This document shows positions 1 through 7,806 of a stretch of 17,482 nucleotides of DNA, piece by piece. The translations under genes were made by a program, and so were the position numbers. The stretch is from Palsa-459 sp035937595 (GTDB taxonomy: Bacteria > Actinomycetota > Acidimicrobiia > Acidimicrobiales > RAAP-2): contig DASZHS010000023.1 of NCBI GenBank assembly GCA_035937595.1, positions 1 to 17,482 of the forward strand. Direction: 5' to 3'. The notes below the pieces were generated by a model that had not been told where the DNA came from, did no database searches, and saw only the letters and a program-made list of their open reading frames with translations. The first letter of the stretch is position 1; each line of letters opens with the position of its first letter.

Positions 1-572
<572 letters not shown>

Positions 573-870
573 GACCTCGCGGAAGGCAGTGCCTTCCGAG
601 AAATCAGAGAGCCAGCCGGAGTTGACTCTGCATCCGGCTGGCGACGCGCCGACCGAGGTCGGCACGCGCTGTGTTCTTGACAGTCGGCGCGATGGGGCAG
701 AGCCCACCGAGCCGCCCGCACTGGCTTTTGGCTCTCGCTCTTCCGTTTTCAAGGAGCGGCCGGGCACGTGCCTCACGGCGGAGGTGCCAGGCTCTCTGGG
801 GCGCGACGGACCCGGAGGTCCGACACGCCTGTTCCCGTTGTTGGGCCGACGCCGCAACAGCGGAAGAGCG
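573..870 (-). other. Pre-16S rRNA leader with hairpins
   Basis: This gene-free stretch lies between the rRNA promoter and mature 16S rRNA. Three perfect inverted repeats are visible: 580-587 with 591-598 (8-bp stem, 3-base loop, about 8 bases before the mature 5' end); 611-620 with 633-642 (10-bp stem, 12-base loop); and 648-654 with 657-663 (7-bp stem). On the minus strand, CTTGAAAAC at 753-745 resembles the boxA-type antitermination elements seen before rRNA genes, but the match is loose. The leader is probably cut by RNase III during 16S maturation; that is known for rRNA leaders in general and not shown here. No coding sequence is convincing. Confidence 0.7.
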
Positions 871-899
871 ACCCTACCAGCACCCACGGGGTTCGTCAA
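871..899 (-). promoter_or_regulatory. rRNA operon promoter
   Basis: On the minus strand a -35 element TTGACG (899-894) is followed by exactly 17 bases and a -10 element TAGGGT (876-871). This fits the principal sigma factor consensus and resembles actinobacterial rrn promoters. The start of transcription is expected near 864, giving a leader of about 290 bases. The -35 lies only 22 bases after the stop codon of the upstream glycosylase gene. Two further GTTGAC copies occur at 926-921 and 916-911, without good -10 partners. Confidence 0.85.
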
Positions 900-921
900 C
901 GCAACCGATGGTCAACTCGAG

Positions 922-1494
922 TCAACTCGCCCCACGTCCCGGTCGATCCGGCGCCTCGACGAGCCGGAACCGCCACGGTCGCGACACCTCCTTCGTGAGC
1001 CCGACCCGGGGACCGGCGAGCACGGTCTCGCCCCGGGCCGGTCCCCCACCCTCGAGGCGCACCGGCGAGGCGGGGTCCAGCAGGTCGATCCCGTCGACGC
1101 CCCGATCGATCCGGAGGCCCTGGCAGAGCCGGCCGGGTCCGTCGAGCCGCCCCTTCGGCACCGGGCGGCCGCGGCGTGCTGCGACGACGTCGAGGCCGCG
1201 CTCCACCTGGACGCTGCGAAGGAGCACCGCCGCGCCCTCTCCAACCGGGCGGCAGACCACGTTCGCGCAGTCGTGCAGCCCGTAGCTCAGGTAGACGTAG
1301 AGGTGGCCCGGCGGGCCGAACATGGACCGGTTGGCGACCCGCGGCCCCCGCGCGGCGTGGCTGGCGGCGTCGTCGCTCCCCCCGTAGGCCTCGACCTCGA
1401 CGAGCCTCGCGACCACGTCGCCCGCGACCAGCCGCGCGCCGAGGAGGCGGACGGCGACGACCTCGGGGTCCGCGGCGAGGTCCGCTCGCCTCAC
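922..1494 (-). CDS. mpg: DNA-3-methyladenine glycosylase (AAG/MPG family)
   Basis: A 190-residue protein of the alkyladenine DNA glycosylase family, which removes alkylated and deaminated purines in base-excision repair. VEVEAYGG near residues 32-39 matches the human ETEAY catalytic block, making E35 the likely counterpart of the catalytic Glu and Y37 of the intercalating-region Tyr. It is followed by the family blocks NRSMFGPPGHLYVYLSYGLH and DGPGRLCQGLRI. The GTG start at 1494 overlaps the argH stop as GTGA, so the gene is translationally coupled to argH and is the last gene of the arg cluster. A DNA repair gene has no evident role in arginine synthesis and is probably a passenger. The frame stays open upstream, but only as a shadow of argH. 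The length is normal for bacterial members. Confidence 0.9.
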   Translation of the reverse strand: MRRADLAADPEVVAVRLLGARLVAGDVVARLVEVEAYGGSDDAASHAARGPRVANRSMFGPPGHLYVYLSYGLHDCANVVCRPVGEGAAVLLRSVQVERGLDVVAARRGRPVPKGRLDGPGRLCQGLRIDRGVDGIDLLDPASPVRLEGGGPARGETVLAGPRVGLTKEVSRPWRFRLVEAPDRPGRGAS

Positions 1495-2894
1495 CCCGGG
1501 TCGGGCAGCCGCGGCAGCGCGCCGATCCGCGCGGCGGCCGCGTCGAGCGCCTCGCCGAGGGCGGCACGCTGGGCGACCTGGGCCGACGGCCCCGCCCCGC
1601 CGGGGGTGCTGCGCCGGGTGACGGCGGTGCCCGCGTCGAGCAGGGCGGCGGCCTCGGGTCCGAGCCCGTCGGCCGCCCGGACGAGCTCGACGAGGGGGGT
1701 CCCTTGCTCGAGCGAGGTCGCGACCAGGGTCCCGACGGCACGGTGCGCCTCGCGGAACGGGACGCCCCGGGCGACCAGCCACTCGGCGAGGTCGACGGCC
1801 GCGCCGGCCGGGTCGGCGGCGGCCGCGGCCATCCGCTCGGTGTCGAAGGCGAGCGTCGCGTAGCAGCCCTCCAGGGCCGCGAGGGCGCCGAGCACCTGGT
1901 GGACCGAGTCGAAGAGCGGCTCTTTGTCCTCCTGGAGGTCGCGGTTGTAGGCGAGCGGCAACCCCTTGAGCGCGACGAGCAGGCCCGTCAGGTTGCCGAT
2001 CAGCCGTCCCGCCTTCCCGCGCGCGAGCTCGGCGACGTCGGGGTTCTTCTTCTGCGGGAGCATCGAGCTGCCGGTGGCGAAGCGGTCGTCGAGCGCCGCG
2101 AACCCGAACTCGGCCGTGGTCCACAAGACGAGCTCCTCGCCCATGCGCGAGAGGTGCACGCCGAGCAGCGCGACGCAGAAGAGCAGCTCGGCGGCGAAGT
2201 CACGGTCGCTCACCGCGTCGAGGCTGTTGTCGAACGTCGCGGCGAACCCGAGCGCTCGGGCGGCCACCGTCGGATCGAGGGGCAGCGAGCTGCCGGCGAG
2301 CGCCCCCGCCCCGAGCGGGGAGACGTCGCTGCGCACCGCCGCGTCGCAGAGGCGGTCGACGTCGCGCAGGAGCGCCCAGGCGTGGGCGCGGAGGTGGTGG
2401 GCGAGCAGGACGGGCTGGGCGCGCTGCAGGTGGGTGTACCCCGGCAGGACCGCGTCGGCCGCCTCGTCCGCGCGTCGCGCCAGCGTGCCCGCGAGCGACG
2501 CCGCGGCGCTCGCCACGGCCGTGAACGCCTCGCGCGCCCAGAGCCGCAGGTCCACCGCGACCTGGTCGTTGCGGCTCCTCCCCGCGTGCAGCTTCTGGCC
2601 GACCGGCCCCGCGAGCTCGGTCACCCTCCGCTCGAGGGCCGTGTGCACGTCCTCGTCGGTCTCGGCGAAGTGGAAGGCGCCCGCGGCGAGCTCGGCGCCG
2701 GCGCCGTCGAGGGCCGCGGTGATGGCGTCCGCCTCGTCACCCGTCAGCAGGCCCGCGTCGCGCAGCCCGACGACGTGGGCCTTGGACCCCGCGACGTCGA
2801 CGCGCCACAGCTCGTGATCGAACGACCGGCTCTCGGTGAACCGCCGGGCCGCCTCGGCCGTCCCTCCCGGCAGCCGACCGGCCCAGAGGGTCAC
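1491..2894 (-). CDS. argH: Argininosuccinate lyase
   Basis: A 467-residue enzyme for the last step of arginine synthesis, splitting argininosuccinate into arginine and fumarate in the cytosol as a homotetramer. Fumarase/aspartase superfamily motifs are intact: HAGRSRNDQ at about 103-111, GYTHLQRAQPV at 152-162, and the signature GSSMLPQKKNPD at 275-286, whose first Ser lies in the flexible catalytic loop. The length is close to E. coli ArgH (457 residues). The GTG start at 2894 overlaps the argG stop as GTGA, and the 3' end overlaps the glycosylase start in the same way. It belongs to the argCJBRGH operon and is probably controlled by ArgR from the argC promoter. Confidence 0.97.
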   Translation of the reverse strand: MTLWAGRLPGGTAEAARRFTESRSFDHELWRVDVAGSKAHVVGLRDAGLLTGDEADAITAALDGAGAELAAGAFHFAETDEDVHTALERRVTELAGPVGQKLHAGRSRNDQVAVDLRLWAREAFTAVASAAASLAGTLARRADEAADAVLPGYTHLQRAQPVLLAHHLRAHAWALLRDVDRLCDAAVRSDVSPLGAGALAGSSLPLDPTVAARALGFAATFDNSLDAVSDRDFAAELLFCVALLGVHLSRMGEELVLWTTAEFGFAALDDRFATGSSMLPQKKNPDVAELARGKAGRLIGNLTGLLVALKGLPLAYNRDLQEDKEPLFDSVHQVLGALAALEGCYATLAFDTERMAAAAADPAGAAVDLAEWLVARGVPFREAHRAVGTLVATSLEQGTPLVELVRAADGLGPEAAALLDAGTAVTRRSTPGGAGPSAQVAQRAALGEALDAAAARIGALPRLPDPG

Positions 2895-4117
2895 GGCGCG
2901 GGGTCGGCGGCGTCGGGGCCGCCCTGGCGCGCGGCCCACGTCGTGACCCCGAGCCCCCAGAGCCGGACGAACCCCTCGGCGTCGGCGTGACCGAAGGTGT
3001 CGTACGCGCCGTAGGTGGCGAGGTCGTGGTCGTAGAGGGCGACGGGGCTCCGCCGCCCGACGACGCGGAGCGCGCCGGGCGCCGCGACCGTGAGCCGGAC
3101 CTCGCCGGTCACGTGCCGCTGGGTCTCGGCGATGAAGGCGTCGAGGGCGGCCCGGAGCGGCGAGTACCACAGGCCGTCGTAGACGAGCTCGGCCCATCGC
3201 GGCTCGAGGCGCGCCTTCTCGTGGTGCGCGTCGCGTTCCAAGGTCAGGTCCTCAAGGTCGGCGTGGGCGGCGAGCAGCGCGAGGGCACCGGGGCACTCGT
3301 AGACCTCGCGGGACTTGATCCCCACCCTTCGGCTCTCGACCATGTCGAGCCGGCCGAACCCCCGCGAGCCCGTGATCGCGCCGACCCCCGCGATGAGCGC
3401 CTCGAGGTCCATCGCCTCGCCGTCGAGCGCCACGGGCAGGCCGCGCTCGAAGGCCACGGTGAACGTCGCGTCGTCGCGCTCGGTCAGCCGGGTGAGGGTG
3501 TACGGCGCCTCGGGCGGCGCCGCCCAGGGGTCCTCGATCGCCCCGCACTCGATCGCGCGGCCCCAGAGGTTCTCGTCGATCGAGTAGATCCGCTCGGCCG
3601 TCGCCTCGATCGGGATCGACCACTTGGCCGCGTAGGCGACCGAGTCCGCGCGCGTCATGCCCCACAGCCGGGCGGGGGCGAGCACCTCGAGGTCCGGGGC
3701 GAGCGTGCGCACGCCGACCTCGAAGCGCACCTGGTCGTTGCCCTTGCCCGTGCAGCCGTGCGCCACGGCGTCCGCGCCCACGCGACGCGCCTCGTGGACG
3801 AGGTGCCGCGCGATCACCGGCCGCGAGAGCGCCGAGACGAGCGGGTACTTGCCCTCGTAGCGCGCGTTGGCGAGCAGGGCCGGCGCGCAGAACCCCTCGG
3901 CCATCTCGGTGCGGGCGTCCACGACCCGGCAGCCCTTGGCGCCGGCCGCGAGCGCGCGGGCGACGAGCTGCTCGTTGGCCGCGGGGTCCGCGCGCGGGGT
4001 CTGGCCGACGTCGACGGCCAGGCAGTGCACCTCCACGTCCCACGCCTCTTGCATCCAGCGCACCGCGACCGACGTGTCGAGGCCGCCGCTGTAGGCGAGC
4101 ACCACCCGGTGGGCCAT
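2891..4117 (-). CDS. argG: Argininosuccinate synthase
   Basis: A 408-residue cytosolic ligase that joins citrulline and aspartate using ATP to make argininosuccinate. The N-terminal ATP-binding P-loop SGGLDTS is at residues 10-16, and the family blocks HGCTGKGNDQVRFE and SIDENLWGR are present downstream. The length is normal for the family (about 400). The ATG at 4117 is chosen because MAHRVVLAYSGGLDTS is the usual N-terminus, and an AGG lies about 10 bases upstream; an earlier in-frame start at 4264 would run back through argR. It starts one base after the argR stop (TGAGATG) and overlaps argH by four bases. It needs citrulline from ArgF, whose gene is not in this window. Confidence 0.97.
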   Translation of the reverse strand: MAHRVVLAYSGGLDTSVAVRWMQEAWDVEVHCLAVDVGQTPRADPAANEQLVARALAAGAKGCRVVDARTEMAEGFCAPALLANARYEGKYPLVSALSRPVIARHLVHEARRVGADAVAHGCTGKGNDQVRFEVGVRTLAPDLEVLAPARLWGMTRADSVAYAAKWSIPIEATAERIYSIDENLWGRAIECGAIEDPWAAPPEAPYTLTRLTERDDATFTVAFERGLPVALDGEAMDLEALIAGVGAITGSRGFGRLDMVESRRVGIKSREVYECPGALALLAAHADLEDLTLERDAHHEKARLEPRWAELVYDGLWYSPLRAALDAFIAETQRHVTGEVRLTVAAPGALRVVGRRSPVALYDHDLATYGAYDTFGHADAEGFVRLWGLGVTTWAARQGGPDAADPAP

Positions 4118-4118
4118 C

Positions 4119-4643
4119 TCATCGACCTCGCTTCGTCGACGGGGCGGCGCGCCGAGGACGCGCGGCCCGGTGTCGGAGCGGCTCGAGACCGGCCACCTCG
4201 CGGACCTGGGCGGCGACCGCCTCGCCGCCCACGCGCTCGTCCACCACGACCATGATCGTGTCATCTCCGGCCACGGTCCCGAGCGTGGCCGGCAGGAGGC
4301 CCCGATCGAGGGCCGAGGCGACGACGTGCGCGCACCCGGGCGGCGTCTTCACCACGACGACCGGTCCCGAGCTCTTGACGTCGACGACCCACTCGGACAG
4401 CACCCGGCGGAGGTGCTCGAGGGTGCCGGGCGACGAGGTGGCCGCGCCCGGCAGCGCGAGGGTGCGCCGGCCGTCCTGGGTGCGCACCTTGACCGCCCCG
4501 AGCTCGACGAGGTCCCTCGAGACGGTCGCCTGGGTCGCCGAGATGCCGTCGTCGCGCAGGAGCCCGACGAGGTCGGCCTGGGACGTCACGGGTGTCGAGG
4601 CGAGGAGCTGGGCGATCCGGTGCTGGCGCTGCGTCTTGGTCAC
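4119..4643 (-). CDS. argR: Arginine repressor
   Basis: A 174-residue regulator of the ArgR/AhrC family. It forms hexamers, binds L-arginine and represses arginine synthesis genes at ARG boxes. The N-terminal winged helix-turn-helix (about 1-70) carries the recognition-helix block ATVSRDLVELG (39-49) with the conserved Ser-Arg at 42-43. The C-terminal domain has the arginine-binding, oligomerisation motif GTVAGDDTI (122-130). The basic tail after residue 155 is longer than in E. coli ArgR (156 residues). The start is GTG at 4643, preceded by AGGAG with about 7 bases of spacing. It lies 28 bases after argB, where M. tuberculosis has argD and argF. Its likely target here is the operator at 7731-7765. 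Confidence 0.95.
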   Translation of the reverse strand: MTKTQRQHRIAQLLASTPVTSQADLVGLLRDDGISATQATVSRDLVELGAVKVRTQDGRRTLALPGAATSSPGTLEHLRRVLSEWVVDVKSSGPVVVVKTPPGCAHVVASALDRGLLPATLGTVAGDDTIMVVVDERVGGEAVAAQVREVAGLEPLRHRAARPRRAAPSTKRGR

Positions 4644-4671
4644 GTCGTCGCTCCTGTGCGCGGGCGGGGGC

Positions 4672-5550
4672 TCACGGCGTCACCATCGTGCCGACCCCGC
4701 GGTCGGTGAACAGCTCGAGCAGGACCGCGTGGGCGATCCGTCCGTCGAGGAGGTGGACGGCGCCGACCCCGGCGCGCAGCGCGTCGACGCCGGCGGTCGC
4801 CTTCGGCGCCATGCCCCCCGTCGCGGTGCCGTCGGCGACCATCGCCTCGAGCTCGTCGGCGCGCAATCGGTCGACCCGCGTGGTCGCGTCCTCGCGGTCG
4901 CGGCGCACCCCGTCGACGTCGGAGAGCACGACGAGCTTGGCGGCCCCGAGGGCCGCCGCGAGGGCGCCGGCGACCGCGTCGGCGTTCACGTTGTAGGCCT
5001 GGCCCAGCGTGTCCGAGCCCATGGTCGCGACGACCGGGACGAGGCCCTGGGCGAGCAGGCCGTGCAGGAGGGTCGGGTCGACCCCCTCGACGTCCCCGAC
5101 GAAGCCGAGCCCCTCGTCGCGCAGCTCCACGCGCAGCAGGTTCGCGTCGAACCCCGAGACGCCGACCGCGAGCGCGCCGTGGACGTTGATCGCCGCGACG
5201 AGCTCGCTGTTGACCTTCCCGACGAGCACCATGCGGGCGATGTCGAGCGTCTCGGCGTCGGTCACGCGGTGGCCGTCCACGAACTCGCTCGAGCGCCCGA
5301 GCCGGCCCAGGAGCTCGGCGATCTGCGGGCCGCCCCCGTGGACGACGACGACCGCGACGCCGACGGAACGGAGCAGCGCGACGTCCTCGGCGAACGCCGC
5401 CAACGCGGCCGCCGAGTCGTCGGCGCCGACGAGCGCCGCGCCCCCGTACTTCACGACCACGATGGCGCCCTGGAACCGGCGGATGTAGGGCAGCGCCTCG
5501 ACGAGGATGGCCGCGACGTCGTCGGGTCGCGTGCGCGCGTCGGTCGTCAC
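4672..5550 (-). CDS. argB: Acetylglutamate kinase
   Basis: A 292-residue enzyme that phosphorylates N-acetylglutamate, the second committed step of the acetyl-cycle arginine pathway. Amino-acid-kinase motifs are visible: KYGG at 34-37, HGGGPQI at 71-77 and NVNAD at 187-191. The N-terminal helix with ALPYIRRFQG (about 19-28) is characteristic of hexameric, arginine-inhibited forms, so feedback inhibition is likely although not shown. The glycine-rich block reads KYGGAAL where many members have KYGGNAM, a mild substitution. The GTG start at 5550 overlaps the argJ stop as GTGA. The open frame continues far upstream only as a shadow of argJ. Confidence 0.97.
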   Translation of the reverse strand: MTTDARTRPDDVAAILVEALPYIRRFQGAIVVVKYGGAALVGADDSAAALAAFAEDVALLRSVGVAVVVVHGGGPQIAELLGRLGRSSEFVDGHRVTDAETLDIARMVLVGKVNSELVAAINVHGALAVGVSGFDANLLRVELRDEGLGFVGDVEGVDPTLLHGLLAQGLVPVVATMGSDTLGQAYNVNADAVAGALAAALGAAKLVVLSDVDGVRRDREDATTRVDRLRADELEAMVADGTATGGMAPKATAGVDALRAGVGAVHLLDGRIAHAVLLELFTDRGVGTMVTP

Positions 5551-6716
5551 GACGTCGACCGGTTCTCGTCGAGGTAGCCGGGACCGAGGTCGCAGCACAG
5601 GACCGAGGCCCGCCCGCCGCCGAGCCCGAGGTCGCAGTCGAGCTCGACCTGTCGCCGCGCGAGGTGGGCCGCGACGGCCGCCGCGTCGTGGGGCGCGGGC
5701 TCGCCGCCCGAGCAGACGACCGTGTTGCCGTAGCGGACCGTGACGCGGTCGAGCGCGAAGTCGACGCCCGCGGCCCCGAGCTCGGCGACGACGCGGCCCC
5801 AGTAGGGGTCCGCACCGTGGAGCGAGCACTTGACGAGGAGCGAGCCGGCGACGGCGCGCGCGGCGATGTGGGCCTGGTGGTCGCTCGTCGCCCCCGACAC
5901 GGTCACCGTGGCGGTCCTCGTCGCGCCCTCGGCGTCGTCGACCATCTGGCGCGCGAGCGACGCGCACGCCTCGGTGAGCGCCTCGCCCAGCCGCTCGGGC
6001 ACGACCGGCCCGGCGAGCCCAGAGGCGAGGAGGCAGACCGTGTCGTTGGTGGACGTCGACCCGTCGACGTGGACCCGGTTGAACGTGGGGGCCACCGCGT
6101 CGCGCAGCAGCTCGCCGAGCAGCCCCGGCCCGCACGCGGCGTCCGTCGTGAGGACCGCGAGCATCGTCGCGAGGTTGGGCGCGAGCATCGCGGCGCCCTT
6201 GGCCATCGCCCCCACGCGGAAGCCCTCGTGGACGCCGAGGTGCGTCTTCGGCACCGCGTCGGTGGTGAGGATCGCCCGGGCGGCGGCGGCCCCGTGGGCG
6301 TCCGTCGTCCCCGCGGTCGCGCACAGCGCCGCGACGGCGGGCGCGACCCCGGCGAAGTCGAACGGCACGCCGATGAGCCCGGTCTGGGCGAGGAGCACCT
6401 CGGTGGGCGACGACGCGCACGCCGCCCCCACGGCGGCGCACAGCGCCTCGGCGCCCGCGACGCCACCGGCGCCGGTCGCGGCGTTGGCGTTGCCCGAGGT
6501 GACGAGCACGGCCCGTGCGCGCCCGCCCGTCGCGGCGAGGTGGGCGCGCGCGACCGTGACGGGCGCGGCCGCCGCCAGGTTGGTCGTGAAGACCGCGGCG
6601 GCCGAGGCCGGTGCCGGGGTCGTGCAGGCGACGACGGCGCAGTCGGGCTGCCCGGCACCCTTGATCCCGACGTGGCCGCCGGCGGCCGCGAACCCGTCGA
6701 CGGCGACGACGCTCAC
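5547..6716 (-). CDS. argJ: Glutamate N-acetyltransferase (ornithine acetyltransferase)
   Basis: A 389-residue Ntn-hydrolase-like enzyme that moves the acetyl group from N-acetylornithine back to glutamate; some members also use acetyl-CoA. The precursor cleaves itself at an Ala-Thr bond. The motif KGAAMLAPNLATML (173-186) contains this site, with T184 as the predicted nucleophile and new N-terminus of the beta chain. VTSGNANAATG (72-82) is also conserved. The GTG start at 6716 overlaps the argC stop as GTGA and gives a normal N-terminus beginning SVVAVDGFAAAGGHVGIK. Its presence implies a recycling pathway, so a separate argE is not needed. Whether it is bifunctional cannot be read from the sequence. 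Confidence 0.97.
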   Translation of the reverse strand: MSVVAVDGFAAAGGHVGIKGAGQPDCAVVACTTPAPASAAAVFTTNLAAAAPVTVARAHLAATGGRARAVLVTSGNANAATGAGGVAGAEALCAAVGAACASSPTEVLLAQTGLIGVPFDFAGVAPAVAALCATAGTTDAHGAAAARAILTTDAVPKTHLGVHEGFRVGAMAKGAAMLAPNLATMLAVLTTDAACGPGLLGELLRDAVAPTFNRVHVDGSTSTNDTVCLLASGLAGPVVPERLGEALTEACASLARQMVDDAEGATRTATVTVSGATSDHQAHIAARAVAGSLLVKCSLHGADPYWGRVVAELGAAGVDFALDRVTVRYGNTVVCSGGEPAPHDAAAVAAHLARRQVELDCDLGLGGGRASVLCCDLGPGYLDENRSTS

Positions 6717-7729
6717 GGCGTGACCCCTCCGAGCGCGAGGCCGTCCTCCTCGGCGACGCCGAGCGCGACGTTCGCGCACTGGATCGCCTGGCCGGCCGCG
6801 CCCTTGCCGAGGTTGTCGATGGCGCACAGCGCGCGCAGCCACCCCGTGCGCGGGTCCACGCACGCCGTCACGTGGGCGACGTTGGTCCCCCGCACGTCCT
6901 TCGGACGCGGCGGGTCCTCGGTGACGACCACGAACGGCTCGCGGTCGTAGGCGTCGCGGAGCGCGCCGATCGCCGCGGCGGTGTCCGCGCCGACGGACGC
7001 CGGCGCCGCGCACGTGGCGAGCAACCCGCGGTCCATCGGGACGAGGTGCGGCGTGAAGAGCACGTCGCGGCCGAGCTCGCCCTCCATCTCGGGGGTGTGG
7101 CGGTGGGCGGCGGCGAGCCCGTAGGCGGTCACGTCGTCGGCGAGCGCGGGGTAGTGCAGCGCGTCGCTGAGCCCGCTGCCGGCCCCCGACGCCCCGCTCA
7201 TGGCGTCGACGACGACGGGGCCCGCGCCGACCAGGCCCGCGTCGAGGAGCGGGCCCATCGCGAGGACCGCGGCCGTCGGGTAGCAGCCGGGCACCGCCAC
7301 GAGGCTCGCGCCCTTGAGCGACCCGCGGTGGCGCTCCACGAGCCCGTAGACGGCCTGGCCCACGAGCTCGGGGGCGGGGTGGTCCGTCCCGTACCAGGTC
7401 GCCCACGCCGCGAGGTCCGCCAGCCGAAGGTCCGCACCGAGGTCCACGACGACCGTGGAGGTGGCGCGCAGGGCGGCCACGAGCGCGGCGGAGCCGCCGT
7501 GGGGCAGCGCCACGAACACGAGCTCGCAGCCCTCGAGTGCGGCGGGGCTGGTCGCCGCGTAGGTGAGGTCGGGGTACGCCGCGGCGAGCGACGGCGCGTG
7601 CGACGCCACGCGCCCGCCGACGTGGCGCTCGGCGGTGGCGACGGCGACGTCGTAGTGGGGGTGCGACGCCGCGTAGCGCAGGAGCTCGCGGCCGACGTAG
7701 CCGGACGCCCCGGCGACCCCCACCCGCAT
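6713..7729 (-). CDS. argC: N-acetyl-gamma-glutamyl-phosphate reductase
   Basis: A 338-residue NADPH-dependent reductase that makes N-acetylglutamate semialdehyde. The N-terminal nucleotide-binding motif is GVAGASGYVGRELLR (4-18). The catalytic cysteine is C149 in VPGCYPTAAVLAM, and the HTPE block at 211-214 holds the usual active-site His. ATG at 7729 is chosen because MRVGVAGASGYVG is the normal N-terminus; the longer in-frame start at 7765 would lie on the operator. There is no Shine-Dalgarno sequence before the ATG. Instead a -10 hexamer TAGAAT ends six bases ahead of it, which points to a leaderless transcript. First gene of the arg operon, divergent from the EamA gene. Confidence 0.97.
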   Translation of the reverse strand: MRVGVAGASGYVGRELLRYAASHPHYDVAVATAERHVGGRVASHAPSLAAAYPDLTYAATSPAALEGCELVFVALPHGGSAALVAALRATSTVVVDLGADLRLADLAAWATWYGTDHPAPELVGQAVYGLVERHRGSLKGASLVAVPGCYPTAAVLAMGPLLDAGLVGAGPVVVDAMSGASGAGSGLSDALHYPALADDVTAYGLAAAHRHTPEMEGELGRDVLFTPHLVPMDRGLLATCAAPASVGADTAAAIGALRDAYDREPFVVVTEDPPRPKDVRGTNVAHVTACVDPRTGWLRALCAIDNLGKGAAGQAIQCANVALGVAEEDGLALGGVTP

Positions 7730-7730
7730 G

Positions 7731-7765
7731 CGAGATTCTATGCACGTGAGTGCATAGAGATGCAA
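7731..7765 (-). promoter_or_regulatory. argC promoter with overlapping ArgR-type operator
   Basis: The core TGCAT-N4-ATGCA (7751-7764) has the half-site and spacer layout of E. coli ARG boxes (TGAAT-N4-ATTCA). A further half-site ATGCA lies at 7740-7744. A perfect 9-bp inverted repeat with a 4-base centre spans 7737-7758 and shares the middle half-site. On the minus strand TAGAAT at 7740-7735 fits an actinobacterial -10, placing the transcript start at or next to the argC ATG (7729). Bound ArgR would cover the -10 and the -35 region, a direct repression layout. ArgR itself is encoded in this operon. The divergent EamA gene starts 77 bases away and may share the control. Confidence 0.75.
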
Positions 7766-7806
7766 GCCGGACCCGACGGGGAGCGCCCGCCCGGCAGGAT
7801 GGGGCG

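Noticed and set aside
589..1863. Long plus-strand open frames opposite the 16S leader, glycosylase and argH, and similar ones across the arg, phe and rib genes.
   Set aside because: They are Arg/Ala/Pro/Gly-rich, lie antisense to clear genes and show no recognisable domains. Long antisense frames are expected at this base composition.
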